From Pseudo-nitzschia pungens (taxonomy: Eukaryota > Bacillariophyta > Bacillariophyceae > Bacillariales > Bacillariaceae): a stretch of DNA of 64,000 bases. The notes below the pieces were generated by a model that saw only the letters and a program-made list of their open reading frames with translations, did not search any database and was not told where the DNA came from. Numbering within the stretch: position 1 is the first letter of the stretch; the number at the start of each line of letters is the position of its first letter. The translations under genes were made by a program, and so were the position numbers. Where the stretch lies: positions 1-64,000 of the forward strand of contig CM074762.1 in NCBI GenBank assembly GCA_037355855.1, given 5' to 3'. This document shows positions 20,731 to 30,467 of the stretch, in pieces.

Positions 20731-22366
20731 TCAAAACGCGTCGTCGTCGGGATAGAAAACCCGTTCCAGCGTCAATCCGTTCGGCGGAGCCGGCATGCAG
20801 GGATTGTCCCGGCGGGAGTACCCCAGCTCCCCCGGACGTTCGAGCAAGTCCTCCAGCCATTCCTCGTCGATCCACTCCCGGCAGACATCGACAGGCGGTT
20901 CCCACAATGTTGCGGACCATCTTGTAGAGGGCGCCGTCCAGATAGATATCGATGCGGTAGCAGTCGTCGAGGGGATCCCTTCCCCACGATGTGTTCCCGG
21001 TGTTGTTGCCGCGATGGGCCGTCCGCCGTCGCCCGTTGCCGGCGTCCGATTCCCTCACGAGTTCGATCTTGTGGATCGTCCGGACCGTCCCCATGGTCAC
21101 CCCCGTCTTTTTTTCATTCTGCTCCAGGGCTCCCGCGAAACAGACAAAGTCGTGGGTTCCTTCGAAGCGTTCGAGGACCCTCTCGAGACGCCGGGGATCG
21201 ATGTTCCCGTGCCAGGGAAGCTGCCACCGGTGGTGCCGCTCCGACGGGTTCATGGCATCCCCCACCGAGATGCGGTAGGAATAGAGCTTGGAGGTGGACG
21301 TCCGCATCGCGTTCCAGTTGTAGATTCCGGGGGGGACGGTGCCGCACGCATCGCCCTCCACCACCGTGGGAACCGTCCTCCCGAGGTTCCACGCGCGCAC
21401 GTCTTCGGGGAGCATGCGATTCAGGGTGAGCTCGAGCTCGCGCTCAAAGATCCTTTGGTCGCTGTTGTCGTCGTTGACGTTGCAATTGTCGTCGACGTTG
21501 CCGTTGACATTGCAATTGTCGTCGCCGTCGTCGTTCTGTTTGTTCTGTTCGTTTGGGCCGGTTCCTCGGGTACCTCGCTCGACCAGCGTCTCGTTGGGAT
21601 ACAGGTCAAAGTGTATCGCCTGACCGCGCGCGTGTACGCCACCGTCGGTTCGTCCCGCTCCGACCACCTTGACGACTCGCCGGAACCGCTTGGACAAGAC
21701 ACGCTCGAGTTCCCCCTGGATGGTTCGGGGCGGGGGCTTGTTGCCTTTGCCTTTGCGTTTGTCTAGTTTGTGAGCTGGACTCATGCCGCTTTTGTCATTG
21801 TCATTGTCATTGCCATTGCCATTGTCTTTGCGGTTATCATTGACATCGACGGGATCGTCGCCCTTGTTTGATTCCAGCCTTCCCCCCTGGAGTTGAAAAC
21901 CGGAAAAGCTCGTACCGTCGTAAGCGATCCGACAGCGGTATCGAACCATTGTGGGATCGTAGCGAATGGCAAGCGACTGTGATTCCGTCTTTGGTTTCTC
22001 GGTTGTTGTGGTTGTGGTTGTGGTTGTTGTGGTTGTCGTGTTCCCCGTGCGAGACAGAGCGTTCTCTCCGAGGCGGACTCCGCTGCCGGATGTCCAGGAT
22101 TGTGTGGCCGCGGAACTCGATCGCGTCGCGCGCCGAAACGACGGACGCGGCACCTTTGGAAAGGAAAACGCCGAAAAGGCATCCGCCGTCGTTCGGTGCG
22201 ATTGAATCGCCACGGGGGAGAGAAGCGCGAAAACGATCCAGAAGAAGAAAAGGGCCCCACTCGACAAGGGGTGCGACGCCGGCCGAAGGATGGCACTCGC
22301 TCCCGTTGTTCCCCCCGTGATCATTATTACAGTGCTGTATTTGTCTCGTTGTCGATGTGTGTTCAA
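20731..22366 (-). CDS. TruA-family tRNA pseudouridine synthase, with apparent frameshift
   Basis: N-terminal signal-like FFFWIVFALLSPVAI, then TTADAF/SAFSFP, an ASAFAP-like plastid pre-sequence site. The start may be 22366 or the internal ATG at 22324. The catalytic fold includes VRYRCRIAYDGTSFSGFQLQ, IQGELERVLSKRF and VVGAGRTDGGVHARGQAIHF with catalytic Asp about residue 241, ELTLNRMLPEDVRAWNL, HDFVCFAGALEQNEKKTGVT and DIYLDGALYKMVRNIVGTAC. After that (about 20884-20893) the frame goes wrong. The conserved end (CREWIDEEWLEDLLERPGEL, NPCMPAPPNGLTLERVFYPD) is in the next frame and stops at 20731. The uninterrupted frame instead runs through a microsatellite to 20507. Low-complexity N/D-rich inserts lie between blocks. 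Plastid targeting is inferred. Confidence 0.85.
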
Positions 22367-23460
22367 TGCGCGCCACTAACTTTCCTGGGCTGTTCCGGTG
22401 TTTGTGCGCTTGTCTCTCTCGGCAATGAAGTACAAATAATACAAATACAAATACAAACAGCGTTCACCAAAGATGCTGGAATTTGATTGTCAGAATGACA
22501 GAAACAAACAGAGGCAATCGGAAATACAATGAAAAGAAGAGATCATGATGATGAACATACTTCGGAGAACACGAAAAACGTACTCGTACGTAGTTGAGTA
22601 TGTTCTTGTACCTACCGTACGTACAAGAAGTCTCAAACTGGAAACGAGGTTTTGTGAGTTTATTGCTATTGCTTCCATTGTTATTTTTTTGTCAACAAAA
22701 TGCCCCCACGGAACAAAAATGAACGGTCGGCAACGAAGAGACCCATTGACTTGATGATTCATTCCCGAGCTCTGCCGACTTTCTTCGTGTTCTCCTCCCC
22801 GCCTCAAAAGCAAATTGCACATACCGTACATACATAAGATACGAGTACCGGTCACCTGATCGGACATTCATATGAATTCTTGCCGACCGACCTTTCCCCC
22901 CCAATCTCAAATCTAACCGCACCGAAAACGAAATCCGAACAAGACGAAGACGTTGAAAACAGTTCATTTTGTCAAAAAAAAAAGAATGAGAATACAATTC
23001 TCACGAGTAAGCAGCACGGTAAACTTGCCGGTTGTTGGAGAAAGGCTTACTCGTAGTAAACCTTCGGGCCTTACTCGTAGTTCCTACCGTAGGTACATGT
23101 ACGGTACCTGAAAATTACTTAGTGTTTCCAAGAATTCCCTCCCCACTGCTCGTTCTCGTTCTCGTTCTCCCTTGCCTGTTTCCTGTTTCACGGATCGATG
23201 ATCGATTGACGATGCTTAAGGTCAATCCACTGATCAATCCACTAATCAACTGATCAATCAATCAGTCAGTCAGTCAGTCATCCATTCCATTCCATTCCAT
23301 CCCAAGTGTCTCAGGCCCAGGGCAAGTTTCAGTTCAGTTTCAGTTTCAGTTTCAGTTTCAGTGCCGAAACCAAACACGAATTCAAAGGAGAATTATTAGA
23401 ATACATCAATACAATACAACACAACACAACACAATACTACAACACAATACACAATACAAA
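22367..23460. other. Intergenic between divergent TruA-like gene and PP6
   Basis: Contains GTACCGTAC-type words near 22600 and 22820-22850, a TACTCGTAG cluster at 23005-23110, (CAGT)n/(CATTC)n at about 23262-23300, a (TTTCAG)n run at 23328-23362, and an ACAAT-repeat leader at 23405-23460. Confidence 0.6.
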
Positions 23461-25186
23461 ATGCCCCTCGACGTCGACGAATGCATCGCCGTCCTGAAAA
23501 AGGGAGACCCCATTCCCGAATCCCAGCTCCGTCAGCTCTGCCAAAAAGCCGGGGAACTCCTGATCGAGGAATCCAACGTCCAGCCGGTGACCAGCCCCGT
23601 GACGGTGGTGGGTGATCTGCACGGGCAGTTCTTCGATCTGCTCAACATCTTCGAGACGGTGGGGGGATGGCCACCGCACACGTCCTATGTCTTTCTGGGG
23701 GATCTGGTGGACCGGGGGCATCACTCGGTGGAGACGCTCAGCCTGCTGCTCTGCCTCAAGCTCAAGTTTCCGGCGCACGTGACGCTGCTGCGGGGGAATC
23801 ACGAGGTGAGTTTCTTGTTTGTTGTGTGATTGTTGATTGATTGTGTGATTGTTGATTGATTGATTGTGTGATTGTGTGATTGCAATGGTAATGATAATGG
23901 TAGTAGCGAATGGTAGTAGCGAATGGCAAATGATGATTGTCAGTGAGTGGAATGTCAGTGAATGCGAGAATTGCAACGAATCCGAGAATGGTGGATCGGA
24001 AACACAATATTTCTGTCGTCGTATTGTTTTGTCGTACCGTATTGTTGTCGTGCCATTATTGTGTTGCGCCGGTGTTGCTTTGTTTCGTGTCGCTTCTGAC
24101 GAATCGAGCCTCGGTGATTGGTTGCTATCGATTTCAATGGGAATGCAATGCAATGCAATGCAATGCAATCTACGATGAACAATCTACAACAAACAACAAA
24201 CACAATTCGACATTCGACATTCGACATTCCACATGATTGAATACACAATTTTCCAACACGACGACAAACACGAACGCAAACACGACAAAACCATGGCACA
24301 TTTCCAAAATGAATCTCACTCTTTCTCTCCATCCACACGCACAAACAAACAACAACAACAAAAACAACCACAACAACGACAATACACGATACACAAGTCG
24401 AGACCCATCACGCAGGTCTACGGATTCTACGACGAATGCCTCCGCAAGTACGGAAACGCGAGCGCCTGGAGGCACTGCGTCCAGTGCTTCGACTGCTTTG
24501 GCCTCGCCGCGCTCATCGACGAGACCGTCCTGTGCGTCCACGGCGGACTCAGCCCGGACGTCCGGACCCTCGACCAGATCCGGGCCATCGATCGCAACCA
24601 GGAAATACCGCACGAGGGCGCCTTCAACGACCTGGTGTGGTCCGATCCGGAGGAAGGCATCTCCGGATCGTGGCAGCTCTCGCCGAGGGGCGCCGGGTAT
24701 CTATTCGGGAAGCGGGTGACGGACGAGTTTCACGAGGTCAACGGACTCGAGTTTCTGGCGAGGGCCCACCAGCTGGTCATGGAGGGACGCAAGTACCACT
24801 TTGACAAGAGACTGGTGACGGTCTGGAGCGCTCCCAATTATTGCTACCGGTGCGGGAACGTGGCGGCCGTTCTAGAAATTGGTGGCCCTGCTAATCATAA
24901 TAATGGGAATGGCAATGGCAATGGCAATGGCAGTGGCAATGGCAGTGGTTGCGGCGAAAGCGAGAGCGGCGAAAGCGATTTCGGCGGCGGCGGAACGGGT
25001 GCCCGCCCCGGCGCTCGCTCGCAACCGGAACCGGAACCGCTGCCGCACGCGGTGATCAGCAGCGCCGAGAGCGAGGGATATCCCGGATCCGTATCGCAGC
25101 GGTTCAAGTTTTTTCGGGAAACCAACGACAGCGTTCACGGACCGCGGGGAGAAGACCGGGCGCAATTGGTGCCCTATTTTTTGTAA
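23461..25186 (+). CDS. PPP6C: Ser/Thr protein phosphatase 6 catalytic subunit, two exons
   Basis: Exon 1 is 23461-23805 and ends RGNHE; the intron is 23806-24397 (GTGAGT...ACACAAG); exon 2 is 24398-25186 and starts [20 protein letters not shown]. The product is 377 residues. Metal and catalytic motifs: GDLHGQ (51-56), GDLVDRG (80-86), RGNHE (111-115), then [24 protein letters not shown] and [25 protein letters not shown] and the terminal PYFL point to the PP6/SIT4 branch rather than PP2A or PP4, which end DYFL. A Gly/Asn/Ser-rich insert of about 70 residues sits between the NYCYRCGN strand and the tail, encoded by GGCAAT repeats at about 24898-24950. PP6 acts with SAPS subunits in cell-cycle and stress control. 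Confidence 0.92.
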
Positions 25187-27480
25187 CAACCCGCCCGGGA
25201 TTTAGCGGAGCGGAGCGGAATAGATATGGAATACAATGGAATGGAAATGGAATACAATGGAATGGAAATGGAATACAATGGAATACAATGGAATCAAACA
25301 CCATATCCCTTTTCCCGTCTCGTGGTAAAAAAAAAATTGAATCCATTGTGAAGAATAAGACGGTCGTTCGGTGCTGGTTTCTCTCGAATGCACATCCCAA
25401 ACGGAGCCTTAGATTGTTTTCCTCCCGAAAGCAACGCAACCTACGGTTCAAGACCGAATTCGTTGCGCTTGGAATCGAATGGAATCGAATGGAAGCCAAT
25501 CCAATCCAATCCAATCCAATCTTCGCTTTGGATCCATCCCTCTCGGCGATGTACCGGTCTGTACCCGAAATGTCTGATGGATCGGAGTCGGAACGTCCCG
25601 ATCCAGGCCCCTCTCTCCGATGCCGTCGTCGTCCCCGGGCCTCTTGTCCCCGGTAGCCTTTCGAACAACAAGCCTGTGGGATTTTGGTTCGTTATGTACT
25701 AGCGTTCCCTGCTGTTCGGTTCGGATCGGATCGGGATAGCCCCGCCCGCACTCTATGCAGCCACACCTCGACGCATGCCGCACCCACGTAATGTTATCGA
25801 TGATAGTATTGTAAAACGATCCGGTTTGACGTCCTCGCAAAAAAAAAGCGCACCCAAATTCGTCCTCCTCGATCGCACCTAGTAGTACTAGTTCCGTGAC
25901 CGGTGCGTCACCGGTGCCTTTCCGTTCTTCTTGCGGTAGGAATTGCGGTGAGCCAACCAAACAACCGGTGGACTTTGCACCGTGCGGGGCCAAATCTTGC
26001 CTTCCCCCTTTCATTTCATTGATGGAATGCTGCTGCTAGTAACCGAAGCCCTCATCGTGGGGTTTCGATTGTCAAGAGTTCGTCGTTTTGATTTCGTTCT
26101 TTGTTGCCCTCGGTAGTCCTCGTTTTTGTGGGCGCCGCTGGTGTTCCTCTACTATGACGCGGTACTACCAACCGTAGTATTTTCGGCGTTCCACCAGCTC
26201 ATCGGCAACCGGAACGCGGGGAGCATCCGGAAACTGCCGGGCGTGTTCGATGGATCCGGTGCTACTAGCAAGCGTCATATCAATCGGTGCCTCGGTAGCT
26301 GGTGGGCGTCGAGGACTGCCAAAGAACCACCACCAAGGTGAGAAAGGCGTTCCGGCAAACGGTTTGTGAGCGCATTCGGACTCCGAAAAAGAAAGAAAAA
26401 CCGGGACGCCACCAGCAGTTGGTATCGATGTACGGTAGATGATCGGTCTCTCAAGCTTGTTGCAAGCCTGCAAGAGAAGAAAACAGACAACGACGACGGC
26501 AGTCGAAACCGCACGCAAAACAACAATCAAGAAAGAATAATGAACCCGGATCAGAAGACGGATTTCATTTGATTGGATTGGATTGGATTGGATTAGGTTG
26601 AATCCCATTATTTGATCTTCAATCCGATTACACGAGATAGTAAAGACCGCAACAACATTCATCTTTACAGGAGAACTATTAGTAGTAGTAGTAGTACTAG
26701 CAGCAGCCCTCCTTCTTGTTATTGCGAGGAACAGTGTTCCTCCTCATTCCGTCCCCGGCACCTTGTTCTTTTGTGCTCCTCCCTTTGCTCGCTCCTATCA
26801 CCATATCAGCACATCCTCCGACTCCGATCATTCCGGCACCGCAAGCTCTTGTTTTTGTCTTCTTTGCCTTGGGAACTGTCAGCCTGCCTGCTCCCACACT
26901 TCCGCTGCTACTACTACTACATTATTTCAATCTACTACATTCTTATTTCAATCAATCAAAGTAGTACTCGTACTACTAAGTCTTAGTGTATGAGGAACGG
27001 CGTGAACCAACAATCTTTGTTGCATTTTAATCGAATCGAGTGGGTCGTTTCCCACATAGCTCCTGCAAAACTCAGAACCGAAGGATTTGGGACCGTCGCA
27101 AGAATAACGGTCACTTCCCCCGTGAGTCGGTCGTCGAAGGACCATTTTCCGGATCTAATCTAAAAATTGCCGCCGACCCTTGATGCCGTACATTACGGTA
27201 AGGTTCTTACGTAAACCTTACTCGTAGTCGTAGTCGTAGTCGTACGGATACTACTACTAAGCCTTACTCGTGCTACCACCAGAGCAAGGTAATCTTAGTA
27301 GCGATAGCGTTGTTCTAGGTTTTCGCGAACCCAGTGCGAGGAATCCATCGTTCCATCCGTTTGCGGTTGCGGTCATTGCACGCACAATGCTCAATGCTCA
27401 ATACATGTGTTGTTGTTGTTCACCGGATTCCGGATTGCAGTTTCGCTCGTGGCTCCTCAACCAACAACAAAGAATCCAAG
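25187..27480. other. Long intergenic region
   Basis: AATGG/AATAC-type repeats at about 25219-25290, (AATCC)n at 25497-25521, and (GATTG)n at 26571-26594. A TAAGGTTC/AACCTTACTCGTAG cluster lies at 27185-27280 and CTAGTA-type runs near 26680-26700. A 567-base minus-strand open frame at 25448-26014 runs through the AATCC repeat and has no motif. Short frames of both strands at 26126-26345 look weakly protein-like but cannot be assigned. Confidence 0.5.
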
Positions 27481-28413
27481 ATGATGATCCCGTTGCTTCC
27501 GAAAGCCTCCCTTTCCTTTGCCGTGCCCGAGACCTCGAACCAAGAACCAGCAGCACCAACGAGTGAAGCTCCGGCGGCAGTGGTCACCGAAGAATCCTCG
27601 GATGGTTCTTGCTCCAACAAGGCCGACGGCGGCGTTACGAATGGGGACAAGGAAAACAGAAACAGCGACAGCAACAGAAACAGCAACAGAAACAGCAACA
27701 GAAACAGAAACAAGCGAACCATTCTTCCTCCGAAGAATCTCCGGTCACACCTCGGTGACCCGGAGGGAGGAGGATACTGGGCAATCCGTCAGCAGCAGTT
27801 CACCAACAACAAAGAAGACCGGCGATCGCGACGCAGATGCCAAGACCCAACCAAAGAGCAAGACTCAGCTATTACTACTACTACGATTGATGCTATGGCT
27901 CCCAGTACCGCTACTATTGCTACAGCTACAACCACAGCTAGTACAACCACAGCTATAACCACAGCTATAACCACAGCTATAACCACAGCTATAACCACAG
28001 CTATAACCACAACCACAACCACAGCTACAACCACAGCCACAGCTACAGCTACAGCTACAGATCCTGTCACTTCCCGCCGTCCGTTGGAGCGGGGGGACTG
28101 GTGGTTTCTCCCGCCATCCAACTACGACGGGATTTGTCTCGCCCGCAGCCGCAGCGTCGTTTCGTACGATCGCAGGAGAACGGCTCGCAAGAGCTCGAGG
28201 CAGAATATTGACCGCCAACCACTGCAGCACGCACGCGAAGTATCAGTAGCATCATGCCACCCCAGAAATCGCGGGGCTGCCCCGACCGGCGAGCCGACAG
28301 ACGAGATAGCACGCCGGTCCACCATCTTTCGGGAAGCTGTGGAGCGTGCCAAACAACATCCATCCTACGCCAAACTCGACCTGGAACCGGGAGAGGGGGT
28401 GGTCCTGGTTTGA
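27481..28413 (+). CDS. Uncharacterised low-complexity protein
   Basis: 310 residues from ATGATG at 27481; an in-frame ATG at 27334 would add 49. No family recognised. The protein starts MMIPLLPKASLSFAVPETSN, followed by an Asn/Arg/Ser repeat (SNRNSNRNSNRNRN, hexanucleotide-encoded), then RSHLGDPEGGGYWAIRQQQF. A long Thr/Ala/Ile tract follows, made of ACAGCTATAACC units at about 27950-28060. The C-terminus is ordered-looking and basic then acidic: RPLERGDWWFLPPSNYDGIC, RRSTIFREAVERAKQHPSYA, KLDLEPGEGVVLV. The two non-repetitive blocks argue for a real gene. The function cannot be guessed. Confidence 0.5.
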   Translation: MMIPLLPKASLSFAVPETSNQEPAAPTSEAPAAVVTEESSDGSCSNKADGGVTNGDKENRNSDSNRNSNRNSNRNRNKRTILPPKNLRSHLGDPEGGGYWAIRQQQFTNNKEDRRSRRRCQDPTKEQDSAITTTTIDAMAPSTATIATATTTASTTTAITTAITTAITTAITTAITTTTTTATTTATATATATDPVTSRRPLERGDWWFLPPSNYDGICLARSRSVVSYDRRRTARKSSRQNIDRQPLQHAREVSVASCHPRNRGAAPTGEPTDEIARRSTIFREAVERAKQHPSYAKLDLEPGEGVVLV

Positions 28414-28804
28414 CGTGTGACGTGCGACGTGTAACGTGCGACGTGTAACGTGGAACGTGTGACCTACTAGTACCATGCTAGGGACGCCGAGAGCAACGAA
28501 ACCAACGATGACGCGCACCGTTGCGGAGAACAAGCCGATGGAGAAGCACAAGAACAACGTCTAGTACTAGAACCAAGGAGAAAACCAAAACCATATTATG
28601 GAGGCATCCTTGGCAACCAAATACTACGGGATCAAAAACGGTCGAAAAGCGACGACTTCTGATTGTCTATATGAACTTAAAAATCAGGAATGAAGAGAAA
28701 CGCACGAGATCCAGTCTCTACTGTAACGTTGAAATTTTGTGCAGTTTCTGTGCTCTAAGCATTCTGTGAATTGCCTCGTTTTGATTCGCAGGTCGACCAC
28801 GCTA

Positions 28805-29335
28805 TCAAATGCGAAATCCTCCGGAATTAGAATTGATTCTTGGGTCTTCTCGCCGTATGTCGTAGTAGCTTTTGCTGCTTGCATCACCGCCGTTCTCCCA
28901 ATCTATGTTGCCCTTCCCGGTTCCAACTCCGGCTTCGCTTTCGGTTCCATCACCTCCAGCCTCTTCTGCATTCCGCGCTCGATCCTTGGAAATTGCCAAC
29001 TCTTGGAACGCGGCCATCGATGCGAATGCCGATGGTGTACGGGTGGTGGTGCGAGTGGTAGCACGGCAGTGGCAGGGGTGGTATTGCGAGGAGTGGTAGT
29101 ACCGGTGGTAGTACCGGTGGTAGTACCGGTGGTAGCGCTGACGTGAACCCGACCGGAGCCATGCATGATGTGGACACAATCGAGATTGTGTCCCTTGACT
29201 CGCTCGTACTACTACACAAGGAGATACATTCTTTTGGAACACCAAAAAGACAGCCGGTGGGCCCATCCGTGAGTCCAATAACGTCGGTAGAAAAACAACT
29301 GTCAAATTCCAAGGCAAGATCCCAGCTAAACGCAC
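28805..29335 (-). CDS. Doubtful open frame
   Basis: 176 codons. The first 100 residues cross an ACC-GGTACT repeat that is open in all three frames, so openness there means little. The last 70 residues (NAEEAGGDGTESEAG, IDWENGG, YYDIRREDPRINSNSGGFRI) look like a charged soluble tail. No motif and no homology recognised. It could be a terminal exon or chance. Confidence 0.22.
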   Translation of the reverse strand: MRLAGILPWNLTVVFLPTLLDSRMGPPAVFLVFQKNVSPCVVVRASQGTQSRLCPHHAWLRSGSRQRYHRYYHRYYHRYYHSSQYHPCHCRATTRTTTRTPSAFASMAAFQELAISKDRARNAEEAGGDGTESEAGVGTGKGNIDWENGGDASSKSYYDIRREDPRINSNSGGFRI

Positions 29336-29365
29336 GACATTGCAAAGCTTAGTAGAAAGAAGTAC

Positions 29366-29430
29366 GTCTGTGATGCAACGTTCTAGTAGTAGTACTAGTA
29401 GTAGTAATACTAGACCGTTGCATCACAGAC
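29366..29430. repeat. Perfect 15-nt inverted repeat with palindromic loop
   Basis: Arms GTCTGTGATGCAACG (29366-29380) and CGTTGCATCACAGAC (29416-29430) are exact reverse complements. The 35-nt spacer is itself a CTAGTA/TAGTAC run able to fold. Confidence 0.9.
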
Positions 29431-30467
29431 CAAAACCCAAAGGAATGAACTCAACACCTCCCAACGCAGGATTCGTGTGGTGACTCCAAAGACTATAGGC
29501 GGCTCTCAATTAGTACAAAAACCTAGAGCCTGTTGGAATCAGCAGCAGATGGTGAGGACTAGGTAGTAGTTGTACCGAAATAAGCGAAGTAGTACGAGTA
29601 AGATTTACGAGTTTCGTATTCGAAATCATCTTCTTTCTCAAAAAAATAATAAGAAGAAGAGATTATTGTACAGCAGTAATTTGATGATACTTGTTACTAC
29701 GTCTTAAAAATGAGTAATGGTCACCATTTTCAAGTTCTCCTTTGTTTGGACTGAAAGCTTCTAAACTAATGCGTTGGTCCGGTACAAGTACGTAAGATTT
29801 ACTTCGTATTATTTAACCCGATCGTGCGAAATGAAATTTCGAATTCTCGAATTCGTGGGTAAACCTTACCCAAATCCTACCGTATGTTTCAGCCTCGATT
29901 CTAATTCTACGTAAGGCTTATTCAAAGACCACAGATCCTAAACTATCAAGATATATTCTATTTAGGGGAATCCTGGATATCTATTCCTTCTCATGCAGGA
30001 TTGCACCTTAAAGAACGTGAGGGTAACAGTAACGTGAGTAATACGAAGTACAGTAGTAAGGTTAGTAACCTTAGTCAAAAGTATGTGGATTCATTTTAGT
30101 TTCGAGGATCCTGGATCTCGAATCCTGCTGGTGCAACCGGAACTGCGAATCGAACACACTGACGGTGATGTGAACGATGCGATCATCAGCATCAAAAACA
30201 ACGTAGACAAGATGGTTCTCTCTTTCGCAATCGTGACAAAAAAAAAGAGGATCAAACTACGAAAGGAATACCACGAACTCGTAGTGTAGTGGTGCCTGCA
30301 TGCTGATCGGCATCAGAAGGGACAACGCTTGAGAGTTGATTTGTTTTCGAATCATTACACCATCTCGAGATGTTCTCATAAAATGAAAATCCTATCGATC
30401 GCCAACTACGTGTACTACGTTCACGCATTTACAAATCAAACTTCACGAACGCTGCAACGAAACAAAG

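Larger units (their letters stand above)
28414..30467. other. Intergenic upstream of M11 metalloprotease gene
   Basis: Starts with a GTGTGACGTGCGACG repeat (28413-28460). A possible minus-strand coding fragment and an inverted repeat are listed separately. TAAGATTTACGA and GTAAGGTTA words are frequent at 29580-30070. Confidence 0.5.

Noticed and set aside
25448..26014. 188-codon minus-strand frame
   Set aside because: Runs through the AATCC microsatellite (as LDWIGLDW), has no motif and no splice-consistent neighbour.
28739..29146. Plus-strand frame with a hydrophobic stretch (VVVAFAACITAVLPIYVALP)
   Set aside because: Half of it is the ACCGGTAGT repeat read as VVVPVV; no start context or neighbour evidence.
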